From NCBI GenBank assembly GCA_016713535.1, contig JADJOY010000022.1, positions 147,957 through 211,956 on the forward strand: a stretch of 64,000 nucleotides of DNA, in the 5' to 3' direction. Source of the stretch: Deltaproteobacteria bacterium (GTDB lineage: Bacteria; JADJOY01). A model generated the notes under the pieces. That model searched no databases. It was given only the letters and a program-made list of their open reading frames with translations, and was not told where the DNA came from. This document shows positions 9,462 to 18,249 of this stretch, piece by piece. The translations under genes were made by a program, and so were the position numbers. How positions within the stretch are numbered: position 1 is the first letter of the stretch; each line of letters begins with the position of its first letter.

Positions 9462-9887
9462 TCAATCGCCGTCGACTTCCTCGGGAATACCGGCTTCCCT
9501 CAACGCATGCAGCCACGCTTCCAGCTCCTCCGTCGAGATCGCGCCGCCTCGGCCCATGCCGGGGCAGCCCCGTGCGGCGCCGTGCCAAGCACGCCGCGTT
9601 CGGACCAGCTCTGGCCAGAATGGCCACGACCGGCACTGGAGCGGCTTCGCCGGATGGATCACGCATCCCGTGCCATCGAAGAACCGACATCCACCGGCGT
9701 CCACCTCGAGCACGAATCGACGTCCATCGATCGATAGATAGCGCTCGACGAAGTCGCCTCGTGTGATCCCGAGAAAGCCCGCTGCGGACTCCACATCGTC
9801 ACGAGTGAAGTACACGTATCCGGGACGTCGGCAGCAGTTCCCGGATCGCTGACACTCGAACCGAAGCTCCGACGGCTCGGACGCCAA
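9462..9887 (-). CDS. YkgJ-family cysteine cluster protein
   Basis: A 141-residue protein of the YkgJ/UPF0153 type, a putative zinc- or iron-chelating family. Key cysteines are FECQRSGNCCRRPG near the N-terminus and GGCRFF, GCVIHP and LQCRSWPF further on, with RGCPG towards the end. The family has no firm biochemical role. Members often sit near radical SAM or methylation genes, as here. The start is a TTG at 9887, the first good start before the cysteines, so the N-terminus is uncertain. The gene may be first in the minus-strand run that continues into the radical SAM pair, and it faces a divergent B12-type radical SAM gene. Confidence 0.75.
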   Translation of the reverse strand: MASEPSELRFECQRSGNCCRRPGYVYFTRDDVESAAGFLGITRGDFVERYLSIDGRRFVLEVDAGGCRFFDGTGCVIHPAKPLQCRSWPFWPELVRTRRAWHGAARGCPGMGRGGAISTEELEAWLHALREAGIPEEVDGD

Positions 9888-10041
9888 GGTTCGCGTGACT
9901 GTCGCTCGCCCATGGTTCTGAGCCTACTCGATCACGATACCCGCTGCTCGGAGACCAGGTCTGCTCGCGCTTTTGACCGACGCGCGAGCCTGTCGCTATC
10001 CTGCAACCCCTGCCTCCGTCGATCCGCCACCACATCAACGA

Positions 10042-11619
10042 ATGACCGCCATCTCCTTGCGGGGACGATCCCCGCTGCGCGTTCTGTTCCTCCGCCCGCC
10101 TCGCCATTACTGGCCCATCATCAACGAAGACGACAATTTTCTCCTGCCACTCGCCTACCCGACCCTCGCCGCATACGTTCGCGCGCGGATGGAGGACGTC
10201 CAGGTCGAGATCCTCGACTGCTGTGCGCAGCGGGTCGGGTGGAAGAGCCTGGCGACCGAGTTACTCGTTCGCCGACCGGACGTCGTGGCGATCGGCGAGA
10301 AGGTCGTGTACGCGCACGAGGCAATCCGCGCGTTCCGACTCGCCCGCGAGGTGCTCCCGGGAGTCGTCACGATCGGTGGCGGTCACATCTTCTCCACCCT
10401 TCCGGAATGGAGCCTGACGGAAGGCAGCGACCTCGACTGGATCGTCCGGTTCGAGGGCGAGGAGGGGTTGCGCGAGCTGCTCGAGTCGCTCCGCGGCGAC
10501 CTCGACCCTGCAACCATCGCCGGCATCGCCTACCGGGATGGTTCGGCAATCGCAACCACCGCTCCGCGCATCCCGATAGCCGACCTCGACACACTTCCGA
10601 TCCCTGCGTACGACCTCGCAAAGCTCGACCTCTATTCTCCCTTTGGGCAGCTGTGGCCCCGAGCCGTGACGATCCAGCGTGGGCGAGGATGCATCGATGA
10701 GTGCTCCTTCTGCTCGTGGTGGGTCCAGGAAGGCCGCCACTCGGAGGTGGCCGGCCGGCTCGTTCCGTCGAAGCTCTATCGTTCGAAAAGTGTCGAACGG
10801 GTGGTCGAAGAAGTAGAGCTCCTGTACGAGAAGTACGGCGCCCGCTACCTATTCTGGGTGGACGCGACCTGGAACCTCGACGATCGCTGGCTCGACGCGT
10901 TCTGTACCGAGATCATCCGTCGAGAGTACAAGCTCGGCTGGTGGGCCTTCTTCCGCACCGATCGGGTCGTCGAACAGGACCGAAAGGGCGTGCTCGAGAA
11001 GATGGTGCGGGCCGGTCTGCGGCATGTGCTCGTCGGAGTCGAGCGCGCCGAGACCGACGACGTTCAGGCCCTGGACAAGAGCGGGTACGGGTACGAGCGC
11101 ACACGTGAGGCCTTTCTCCTGCTGGAGCGGAAGTACCCGGAGGTGTTCCGACAGGGGACCTTCCTCACAGGGATGCGCGACGACGACGAAAGGTCGATCA
11201 AGAGGCTGCTCGGCTACGCACACGAGTGTCACCTCGATTTCGCGGCATTTCACACGCTGACGCCCTTCCCGGGAACCCCTCTCTGGGAGCAGGTGCAGCG
11301 CGAAGGTTGGCTCGAGGAGGTCGACTTCTCGAAGTTCGACATGTTCTTCCCGGTGATGCCTACCCGTCACCTGTCCCGCGACGAGATCGCACGCCTCACC
11401 ACTTGGTGTCAGAAGAACTTCGTCCAGCGCAAGCCTTTGCGCTACCTGAAGGGCCTACTCAGCCGACACCCGATCCGGCGCCGCCTGCATTGGTGGTTTC
11501 TGCTGTCGATCGGGCGGATACTCGTCCGGGACCTCTGGCAAAGCCTTGGGGGCGCCAAGAAATTCGGCGGCTTCGCGTCGGTCAACGCGCTCTGGAAACC
11601 GGTCTGGTACGACGGCTGA
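10042..11619 (+). CDS. B12-binding domain radical SAM protein
   Basis: About 525 residues. The N-terminal Rossmann-like half (LRVLFLRPPRHYWP, then IGEKVVYAHEAIRAF and VVTIGGGHIFSTLPEW) matches the cobalamin-binding domain of BchE/HpnR-like proteins, though I see no clear DxHxxG base-on cobalamin motif. The radical SAM motif is CIDECSFC (CxxxCxxC), followed by FWVDATWNLDD and HTLTPFPGTPLWEQ. Enzymes of this type methylate or rearrange unactivated carbons, often in lipid or natural-product synthesis. I preferred the ATG at 10042 to the longer reading from 9973. It is divergent from the YkgJ-radical SAM-aminotransferase run and could share its promoter region. Confidence 0.8.
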   Translation: MTAISLRGRSPLRVLFLRPPRHYWPIINEDDNFLLPLAYPTLAAYVRARMEDVQVEILDCCAQRVGWKSLATELLVRRPDVVAIGEKVVYAHEAIRAFRLAREVLPGVVTIGGGHIFSTLPEWSLTEGSDLDWIVRFEGEEGLRELLESLRGDLDPATIAGIAYRDGSAIATTAPRIPIADLDTLPIPAYDLAKLDLYSPFGQLWPRAVTIQRGRGCIDECSFCSWWVQEGRHSEVAGRLVPSKLYRSKSVERVVEEVELLYEKYGARYLFWVDATWNLDDRWLDAFCTEIIRREYKLGWWAFFRTDRVVEQDRKGVLEKMVRAGLRHVLVGVERAETDDVQALDKSGYGYERTREAFLLLERKYPEVFRQGTFLTGMRDDDERSIKRLLGYAHECHLDFAAFHTLTPFPGTPLWEQVQREGWLEEVDFSKFDMFFPVMPTRHLSRDEIARLTTWCQKNFVQRKPLRYLKGLLSRHPIRRRLHWWFLLSIGRILVRDLWQSLGGAKKFGGFASVNALWKPVWYDG

Positions 11620-11776
11620 GCGCGCGCCGACCTTGCCGCCCCCGCAGTCGCGTGTGAAGCTTGATCGGCTGTTCACACGTGCGGACCCGCCCAGTCAACG
11701 TCGCGGCGAGTCCGCCTGCCGAGATCGCAGCGCTGGCGAGTCGCCGCGCACACGCGGCTCGACGACCGGTGCCCGA

Positions 11777-13366
11777 GTGACGAGCCAGCTCTTCTCCGAT
11801 CAGACGTTCGCGGATTTCGGCCTTCCGGAGCCGCTCGCTCTCGGCATCGCCGAGACGGGGTTCGTCCGTCTCACCAGGATCCAGGCTGAGACCCTCCCGC
11901 TATCTCTTGTCGGGCGCGACGTCGCCGCCCAGTCGCAGACCGGCACCGGCAAGACCGCGGCATTCTTGATCTCCATCTTCGCGCGGCTCATGCGGGACGC
12001 GACACGCGCGGCTGGCGTTCCAGGGGCGCTCGTTGTCGCGCCGACACGTGAGCTGGCTGTCCAGATCCGTGATGAGGCCGAAGTGCTGGGTCGCCACTGC
12101 GGGCTCACCACCGCAGCGGTGTTCGGGGGCATCGACTACCAGGGCCAGGCGCAACGGCTTTCCCGAGGCGTCGATGTCGTGATCGGCACGCCTGGACGCT
12201 TGATCGACTTCCTGCGCACCGGCGTCCTGGACGTGGGCGCCGTGAAGATGTTGGTGATCGACGAAGCGGATCGAATGTTCGACATGGGCTTCATCAAGGA
12301 CATCCGTTTCTTGCTACGCCGTCTTCCAAAGGCGGGCATACGGCAATCGATGCTCTTCAGTGCGACGCTGAGTCCGCGAGTACTGGAGCTCGCGTACGAG
12401 CACATGAACGACGCGGTGAAGGTCGAGGTTTCACCCGACCAGGTCACGGCACACCATGCCGAGCAGGTCCTGTACCATGTCTCGAAGGAAGAGAAACTCG
12501 GCCTATTGCTCGGGCTCTTGATGCGGGAGCAACCGACCCGCACGTTGGTGTTCGTCAACACCAAGGCGGAAGCAGCCAAGCTCACGTTCAAGCTCAGCCA
12601 CAACGGATTCCCCGCCGAACTCCTCACGGCGGACCTGAGCCAGAAGGATCGCCTCCGTCTCGTCGAGCGATTCAAGCGGGGCGAGGTTCCCATCGTGGTT
12701 GCCAGTGACGTCGCCTCGCGCGGCATCCACGTCGAAGGCATCAGCCACGTCTTCAACTATGACCTCCCTCAGGACCCCGAGGACTACGTTCACCGGATCG
12801 GCCGAACCGCGCGCGTCGGCGAGGTCGGCAAGGCTGTCAGCCTCGCCTGCGAGGAGTTCGTCTTCTCCCTGGAGGCCATCGAGCAACTCATCGGTGAGCG
12901 AATCCGTGTCGAGTGGCCCGACGAGACCTTGGTTCGACCCGACCGCGCGCCTCACTACGTCCGGCCGCGCCGACCCGGTGATGCCTCAACCCGACGGGGC
13001 GGGTCAGGACGCGGGGGGCCCGACCGAGGTCCCCGACGTGCTGGCGCTCGATCGGGTCCGTCCGAGCGCCGGCGGGGCCCACCCGACCGCGCGGTCGGTC
13101 CGACAGTGATCCCCGTGTCGAGGCAGGAGACGGCAGCGCACGAATCCAGCGCCGATCCGAGTGCCGGCTCAGGCGAACGTCGAGGCAGACACCGCCGGCC
13201 CGTCAATAGCGCCGAACCCAGCAAACCAGAAGGCGCGGCCGCCACCGCTCCATCGACGCCCACGTCCATCGAGTCCGGGCCTGACGGGGAGTCGATCACA
13301 CACCGCCGCCGCCCGCGTCGGCGGCGTTCGAGCGGTCCAAAGCCGCCCCAGGGTGGAGACACCTGA
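11777..13366 (+). CDS. DEAD-box ATP-dependent RNA helicase
   Basis: RhlE/RhlB-type RNA helicase of about 529 residues. All motifs are visible: the Q motif (TRIQAETLP), Walker A (AQSQTGTGKTA), PTRELAVQI, GTPGRLIDFL, the DEAD box (VIDEADRMFD), SAT and the helicase C motifs (VASDVASRGIHVEG, HRIGRTARVG). After about residue 390 comes a long disordered tail rich in Arg, Gly, Pro and Ser, ending RRRPRRRRSSGPK, typical of RNA-binding tails. It probably unwinds structured RNA during decay or ribosome assembly. I chose the GTG at 11777, close to the catalytic core; the frame is open further upstream. Confidence 0.88.
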   Translation: MTSQLFSDQTFADFGLPEPLALGIAETGFVRLTRIQAETLPLSLVGRDVAAQSQTGTGKTAAFLISIFARLMRDATRAAGVPGALVVAPTRELAVQIRDEAEVLGRHCGLTTAAVFGGIDYQGQAQRLSRGVDVVIGTPGRLIDFLRTGVLDVGAVKMLVIDEADRMFDMGFIKDIRFLLRRLPKAGIRQSMLFSATLSPRVLELAYEHMNDAVKVEVSPDQVTAHHAEQVLYHVSKEEKLGLLLGLLMREQPTRTLVFVNTKAEAAKLTFKLSHNGFPAELLTADLSQKDRLRLVERFKRGEVPIVVASDVASRGIHVEGISHVFNYDLPQDPEDYVHRIGRTARVGEVGKAVSLACEEFVFSLEAIEQLIGERIRVEWPDETLVRPDRAPHYVRPRRPGDASTRRGGSGRGGPDRGPRRAGARSGPSERRRGPPDRAVGPTVIPVSRQETAAHESSADPSAGSGERRGRHRRPVNSAEPSKPEGAAATAPSTPTSIESGPDGESITHRRRPRRRRSSGPKPPQGGDT

Positions 13367-13390
13367 TCGCCGCTTGCCGGGGCATGCGGC

Positions 13391-14608
13391 GTGACACCTC
13401 CGAGCGACGTAATCGGCCCGATCGTGGCGATGAGTGATCGGAAGCTAGTCCTCGACCTCGAGCTCCCCTCCGAACAGGCTCCCTTTCTCGCGAGCGTTGA
13501 AAGACATTGGCGAGAGATCCTCGACGGACTCGGCGACCGCGACATCCACACGGCGATTCGAAGCCTGGCCGGCCGCGAGGGGCTCGAACCGACTCTCGCA
13601 CGACGAGTCTTCGAGCAGATCACTGCGGGAGCCGAGAACGAGCTGAGCATCGCGGCCTTCCTCGCAAACACCGAGCCGCATCGTTTGTCGGGTCCCACGA
13701 TCGCCGCCTGCGCCTCGGTCATGCGCGATCGCGCGCACCGAATTCGTCCCCAGGTTCCCGGCCCGTTGATCGACACGTGCGGAACGGATGGCGATGGCCT
13801 GAAGACCCTGAACGTATCCACGGCCGCCGCGCTGGTATTGGTGTCGCGGGGCGCATATGTCGCCAAACACGGCAACCGCGCGATCACGTCGGCCTGTGGG
13901 AGCGCCGACGTACTCGAGGCGATGGGGGTGCCGATCGACGTCGAGCCGTCCGAGGCCCAACGCTTGATCGAGCAAGCAAGCCTCGGATTCCTGTTCGCGC
14001 CCCGGTTTCACCCCGCGATGCGTTTCGTGCAGCCGGTGCGTCGACTGCTCGCGAGCGAAGGCGCCACGATCGGCCGTTCGCTGCGAACCGTGTTCAACGT
14101 CCTTGGCCCGCTGACCAACCCCGCCTGGGCGCAAAGACAGCTGGTCGGCGTCTATGCGCCGGAGCTGGTCGAGCCCGTCGCGAGAGCCCTCGGTGAGCTC
14201 GGCGTCGAGCGAGCCCTCGTGGTCCATGGGCGAGGCCCGATGAACGAACCGATGGATGAAATCTCGCCGTTCGGGCCCACGCACGCGGCCGTCACCGGCG
14301 CGGGCGGACTCGTAGAGACGTTCGAGATCGAGCCATCCGAGCTCGGCGTGAAGGCAGTCGACCCAGCCGAAATCAGGGCCGGTGGTTCGCCGTCCGAAAA
14401 TGCCGCTCGGATCCGTGGCCTCCTCGGGGGCGCGGATGACCCGGCGCGCGAACTCGTGGCGTTGAACGCGGGTGGTGCGCTGTGGATCACCGGAAACGCG
14501 GCCGATCTTCGCTCAGGCCTAGTCGAAGCTCGCGCCGAGCTCCGATCGGGGAGACCGCTCCAATGCCTAGAACGCCTGGTCGCGGCCGCAAGGCCCTCGT
14601 CGAACTGA
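13391..14608 (+). CDS. trpD: Anthranilate phosphoribosyltransferase (TrpD-like)
   Basis: About 405 residues, glycosyltransferase family 3 fold. It transfers phosphoribose from PRPP to anthranilate in tryptophan synthesis. Motifs are [13 protein letters not shown] (PRPP site), [21 protein letters not shown], the anthranilate region [28 protein letters not shown] and the metal-binding DEIS. One oddity: the first PRPP motif reads DTCGTDGDG where the family normally has GTGGD, a Gly-to-Asp change from a single base. No other trp genes are nearby, so a paralogous role cannot be excluded. The GTG at 13391 or an ATG at 13430 may be the start. The end overlaps ruvB by 46 bases. Confidence 0.85.
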   Translation: MTPPSDVIGPIVAMSDRKLVLDLELPSEQAPFLASVERHWREILDGLGDRDIHTAIRSLAGREGLEPTLARRVFEQITAGAENELSIAAFLANTEPHRLSGPTIAACASVMRDRAHRIRPQVPGPLIDTCGTDGDGLKTLNVSTAAALVLVSRGAYVAKHGNRAITSACGSADVLEAMGVPIDVEPSEAQRLIEQASLGFLFAPRFHPAMRFVQPVRRLLASEGATIGRSLRTVFNVLGPLTNPAWAQRQLVGVYAPELVEPVARALGELGVERALVVHGRGPMNEPMDEISPFGPTHAAVTGAGGLVETFEIEPSELGVKAVDPAEIRAGGSPSENAARIRGLLGGADDPARELVALNAGGALWITGNAADLRSGLVEARAELRSGRPLQCLERLVAAARPSSN

Positions 14609-15684
14609 GCTCGGTCACGGTCGAGGCATCGACCGCCGTCTCGGCCGATCTGCATCCGGACCGGGTCGCCACGGGTGGCGGTACTCCGCCGGAGGACACC
14701 GACGAGGGTCAACTCCGTCCACACCGTCTTACCGACTACGTCGGCCAGGCGGCCGTGAAGGAGAACCTTCGGGTGTTCGTTCGCGCCGCGCTCGAGCGCC
14801 GGGAACCCCTTGACCACGTGCTGCTCAGCGGACCGCCGGGCCTCGGCAAGTCGACCCTGGCGAGGATCATCGCGAACGAGTTGGGCTCCCGGCTTCACAC
14901 GACTTCCGGCCCGATCCTCGAGCGGCCCGCCGACCTGGCGGCCATCCTAACGAGCTTGGAGCGCCACGATGTCCTGTTCATCGACGAGATCCACCGCATG
15001 CGGGCCGTGGTCGAGGAAATCCTCTACCCGGCGCTCGAGGACTACGAGCTAGACATCCTGATCGGTCAGGGTCCGGACGCCCGCAGCGTCCGAATCGGCG
15101 TCATGCCGTTCACGCTCGTCGGCGCCACCACCCGGACTGGCTTGCTCAGCTCGCCGCTTCGCGCACGGTTCGGAGTGACGGCCCACCTCGACTTCTACGA
15201 CCTCGAGGACCTCGCCTCGATCGTGATTCGGGCCGCAGGAATCTACGCGATCGCGATCGATCCGAGCGGAGCGCGCGAGATCGCTCGGCGTTCCCGAGGC
15301 ACCCCGCGCTCGGCGAATCGCCTCCTTCGGCGTGTACGAGACTTCGCTCAGGTCAAAGGGTGCAACAGTATCGGCGCGGCGGTCGCCGACGAGGCACTCG
15401 CCCGGCTCGGTGTCGATCGCCTCGGTCTGGATACCCTCGACCGGAGGTATCTGGACGCCGTCGGCGTCAAGTTCTCGGGTGGGCCGGTGGGGCTCGCCAC
15501 GATCGCCGCAGCTCTCGGCGAGACCGAGGACACGATCGAGGAGGTGGTGGAGCCGTTCCTCGTTCAGCTCGGGTTCATCGATCGCACTCCTCGGGGCCGG
15601 GTGCTTACGACTCGCGCATCCGCACACCTCGGTCTGGACCTCGCAACCTCCGATTCGTCGCAGCGTGGTCTGTTCGAGACATGA
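14563..15684 (+). CDS. ruvB: Holliday junction branch migration helicase RuvB
   Basis: AAA+ motor of the RuvAB complex that drives branch migration of Holliday junctions. Motifs in order are [11 protein letters not shown], Walker A (GPPGLGKST), Walker B (LFIDEIHRM), the beta-hairpin/sensor region [33 protein letters not shown], and the C-terminal winged helix [18 protein letters not shown]. The ATG at 14563 lies inside the end of trpD and follows GGGGAGA at a good distance. About 374 residues, slightly longer at the N-terminus than usual. RuvA and RuvC are not nearby. Confidence 0.95.
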   Translation: MPRTPGRGRKALVELSSVTVEASTAVSADLHPDRVATGGGTPPEDTDEGQLRPHRLTDYVGQAAVKENLRVFVRAALERREPLDHVLLSGPPGLGKSTLARIIANELGSRLHTTSGPILERPADLAAILTSLERHDVLFIDEIHRMRAVVEEILYPALEDYELDILIGQGPDARSVRIGVMPFTLVGATTRTGLLSSPLRARFGVTAHLDFYDLEDLASIVIRAAGIYAIAIDPSGAREIARRSRGTPRSANRLLRRVRDFAQVKGCNSIGAAVADEALARLGVDRLGLDTLDRRYLDAVGVKFSGGPVGLATIAAALGETEDTIEEVVEPFLVQLGFIDRTPRGRVLTTRASAHLGLDLATSDSSQRGLFET

Positions 15685-15714
15685 CCCGGCGCCCCGCCCC
15701 CCGCGAATCCCGCG

Positions 15715-16290
15715 TCAGACTCGGTACACCTCGATCTGTTGCAGGACGACGTCCTGGCGCGGTCGATCCTGCGGTCCCGTAGGCGCGCTCGCGATCTGGC
15801 TGACGATATCGAGCCCCTCGACGACCTGGCCGAAGACCGTGTGGCGGTTGTCCAGATGCGGCGTCGGCACTTCAGTGATGAAGAACTGCGACCCGTTCGT
15901 CCCGGGTCCGGCATTCGCCATCGACAGCACGCCTTTCCCGGCGTGTCTGCGCTTGGGGCTGAATTCATCCCTGAAGCGCCAGCCAGGCCCGCCGCGACCG
16001 GTACCGGTAGGGTCGCCTCCCTGGATCATGAAGTTCTTGATGACGCGGTGAAAGATCGTTCCCGTGTACAGCGCCACCGTCGTCTTCTTTCCCTTGGGGT
16101 CGGTCCACTCGACCTTCCCCAGCGCGAGTGCGACGAAGTTGGCAACCGTGCGCGGGGCATCCTCCTCGAACAACTCCGCGACCATGTCACCGAGAGTGGT
16201 CTTGATACGGCAGAAGAGCTTGCCAGTACCAGGAACGGTCTCCGCGGTGGACGGAGCGGGCGAGTCGGGTCCTTGCGTGGAAGTAGACAT
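15715..16290 (-). CDS. Cyclophilin-type peptidyl-prolyl cis-trans isomerase
   Basis: A 191-residue cyclophilin that isomerises Xaa-Pro bonds during folding. Conserved elements are FEEDAPRTVANFVALA, FHRVIKNFMIQGGDPTGTG (with the catalytic Arg), GWRFRDEF, LSMANAGPGTNGSQFFI and HTVFGQVVEGLDIV. There is no signal peptide, so it is probably cytoplasmic. The first 20 residues are a low-complexity extension. It converges with ruvB across a 30-base gap. Confidence 0.92.
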   Translation of the reverse strand: MSTSTQGPDSPAPSTAETVPGTGKLFCRIKTTLGDMVAELFEEDAPRTVANFVALALGKVEWTDPKGKKTTVALYTGTIFHRVIKNFMIQGGDPTGTGRGGPGWRFRDEFSPKRRHAGKGVLSMANAGPGTNGSQFFITEVPTPHLDNRHTVFGQVVEGLDIVSQIASAPTGPQDRPRQDVVLQQIEVYRV

Positions 16291-16408
16291 GGGGCCTCGT
16301 GGTTGTGCGTGGATGGGATGGTGTCGTAGGCAGGTCCAGCCTCGTCGATGACCCTATCGAAGCCCTGAGCCGCGAACAACCATCACACCGCCCTGCTTGC
16401 GGCACGTA

Positions 16409-16706
16409 ATGCCCGACCTTACACTCGACAGGGTGCTCGACAAAGAACGACTTCTTCGCGCGTCTGGAGCGCGACCTGACCCAGGCCGACGCAGCCCGCG
16501 AGCTCAACGTGAGCCGCTCCGAATACGGACGGTGGGAGCGGGGTCTCACCCAACCGCGCCCCCAGCACCTCATTCGCATCGCACGATTCTGCAGCTGCGA
16601 AATCGAAGAGATTCGAATTCCAGGTCCAGATGGGTACGTGTTGACTCACCGTCGCCCCGCCAGAATCCGCGCTGCCGTTTCGATCGAGCCTACGTCCGAC
16701 CGTTGA
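16409..16706 (+). CDS. Small XRE-type helix-turn-helix protein, frameshifted near start
   Basis: A compact DNA-binding domain of about 98 residues is hidden by one indel. Starting at the ATG at 16409, MPDLTLDRVLDK is read first. Removing one A from the AAA run at 16442-16444 then gives NDFFARLERDLTQADAAREL, followed by NVSRSEYGRWERGLTQPRP, a clear XRE/Cro helix-turn-helix (Q-ADAARELNVSRSEYGRWERG). The remainder (HLIRIARFCSCEIEEIRI) closes the domain. It may be a stand-alone regulator. No target is evident. It lies between the divergent cyclophilin and the convergent ferredoxin gene. Confidence 0.55.
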
Positions 16707-16762
16707 CGGACCGAGCGGGACGGCGTTCCCGACACTCGGGCGGTAGCCCCCTGCCGAGCGGC

Positions 16763-17041
16763 TTAGATCGGCTCGACGGCCATGTCCCCCATCACGACCG
16801 CCTGGCAGCAGAGGCGGTTCCGGGGGCCAGCGTCGTTCATTCGCAGGGTTTCCCGCTCGTTCTCGCCCATGGGCTGGAAGTTCTCGAGCCCTTCGTGAAC
16901 GATCAGCATGCACGTCCCACACTGCCCCTCACGGCACCCGAACGGCACACTCGCGCCAACCTCGTCGACGACTTCCGCGAGCGGCGTACCCTTGGCCACC
17001 TCGACGGTGCGATTGTCCATGATGAAGCGAACCTTGGGCAT
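16763..17041 (-). CDS. 2Fe-2S ferredoxin, plant/adrenodoxin type
   Basis: A 92-residue ferredoxin. Cluster ligands follow the CxxxxCxxC...C pattern: CREGQCGTC and later LCC in NRLCCQAV. VPFGCREGQCGTC is typical of ferredoxins feeding oxygenases and P450s. GGAGGGGAGTCGTCCG precedes the ATG. It is monocistronic. The cytochrome P450 at 45.6-46.8 kb is a possible electron acceptor, but that link is inference. Confidence 0.88.
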   Translation of the reverse strand: MPKVRFIMDNRTVEVAKGTPLAEVVDEVGASVPFGCREGQCGTCMLIVHEGLENFQPMGENERETLRMNDAGPRNRLCCQAVVMGDMAVEPI

Positions 17042-17226
17042 CGGACGACTCCCCTCCTGCTGAGAAGAATGGCGAAAGAGCGCGGCAGGGTAGCCGAGGC
17101 CTCCCCTTCAAGAATTCGACGTTCCGCGCGTCGGCTTCCTGTGGGGCTTCATCGCGATAGCCCGAGTGAGTACAATCCGCCGCCCCGCGGGCGCAGACTC
17201 GCGCCCGACGAGCGTGGAGAGTCTCC

Positions 17227-18249
17227 GTGAAAGCCTTGGTCACCGCATCCTTCACCGACGAAGGTCTCGATCGGCTGCGGCGCCTCGCCGACGTGGTCTA
17301 CGAGCCGTGGCACGAGTCGCACGCAATCCTTCGATTCGAGGAGCTCGCCGACAAAGTCGCTCAGGTGGGCGCCGACGTGCTGCTGGTGGAGGTGGACTTG
17401 GTCCACGGCGAGGTGTTCGATCGGTGCAAGCTCTCGTTGATCGGCGCTTGTCGAGCCGATCCCTTGACCGTCTCGGTCGAACGCGCGACCGACCTCGGCA
17501 TCCCGGTGCTCTACACGCCGGGTAGGAACGCCGAGGCGGTCGCGGAGCTCGCGGTGTCTTTCATGCTGCTCTTGGCTCGCAACACGCTCCTGGTGATCTC
17601 CAGCCTCCGAACCCAGACCGAGACCGCTGCCGACCCCAAGGAGTACATGGCGCGCTACGAGAAAATGCGGGGCTTCGAGCTCGGCTGTGCCACGGTCGGA
17701 CTCGTCGGATTGGGGGCGGTGGCGCGAGCGGTCGCGCGCAAGCTCAGCGGGTTCGGTGCGCGGGTACTCGCGTACGACCCCTACGCTCCGGAGGAGGCCT
17801 TCACGGCGGTAGGTGCGACTCGCGCCTCGCTGGAGGGTCTTCTGAAATCAGCCGATTTCGTGAGCATCCACTGTGCGGTCACGGACGAGACGCGTGGTCT
17901 CATCGACGCGAACCGGCTCTCGCTGATGAAGCGTTCCGCTTACCTGGTGAACACCGCCCGTCCCGACATGGTCGACGAGGATGCGTTGTTCGCGGCGCTG
18001 GAGTCGCGCTCGATCGCCGGCGCCGGGCTCGACCTCCTACGCGAGGAACCAATCTCGCCCACCAACCGGTTCCTCGCGCTCGATAACGCGCTCGTGACCC
18101 CTCACATCGGCGGCGCCTCGCACGACGTCGTGCGTCACCAGACGAACATCCTGATGGACGATGTCGAGCGCTGGTTCCGGGGCGAGCGGCCGAGGTTCCT
18201 GGCCAATCCGGCGGTCTGGGAGCGTCGAACCAGCACGAGCAACTCGTGA
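17227..18249 (+). CDS. D-2-hydroxyacid dehydrogenase family protein
   Basis: A 340-residue NAD(P)-dependent dehydrogenase of the phosphoglycerate/D-2-hydroxyacid group. The nucleotide-binding motif is GLVGLGAVARAVARKL (about residue 158). The catalytic Arg/Glu/His region includes LVNTARPDMVDEDAL and PHIGGASHD, with the catalytic His near residue 293. It begins an operon of dehydrogenase, FGGY kinase and class II aldolase, and overlaps the kinase start by 4 bases. This combination suggests catabolism of a sugar or sugar acid by oxidation, phosphorylation and aldol cleavage. The compound cannot be read from the sequence. Confidence 0.85.
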   Translation: MKALVTASFTDEGLDRLRRLADVVYEPWHESHAILRFEELADKVAQVGADVLLVEVDLVHGEVFDRCKLSLIGACRADPLTVSVERATDLGIPVLYTPGRNAEAVAELAVSFMLLLARNTLLVISSLRTQTETAADPKEYMARYEKMRGFELGCATVGLVGLGAVARAVARKLSGFGARVLAYDPYAPEEAFTAVGATRASLEGLLKSADFVSIHCAVTDETRGLIDANRLSLMKRSAYLVNTARPDMVDEDALFAALESRSIAGAGLDLLREEPISPTNRFLALDNALVTPHIGGASHDVVRHQTNILMDDVERWFRGERPRFLANPAVWERRTSTSNS

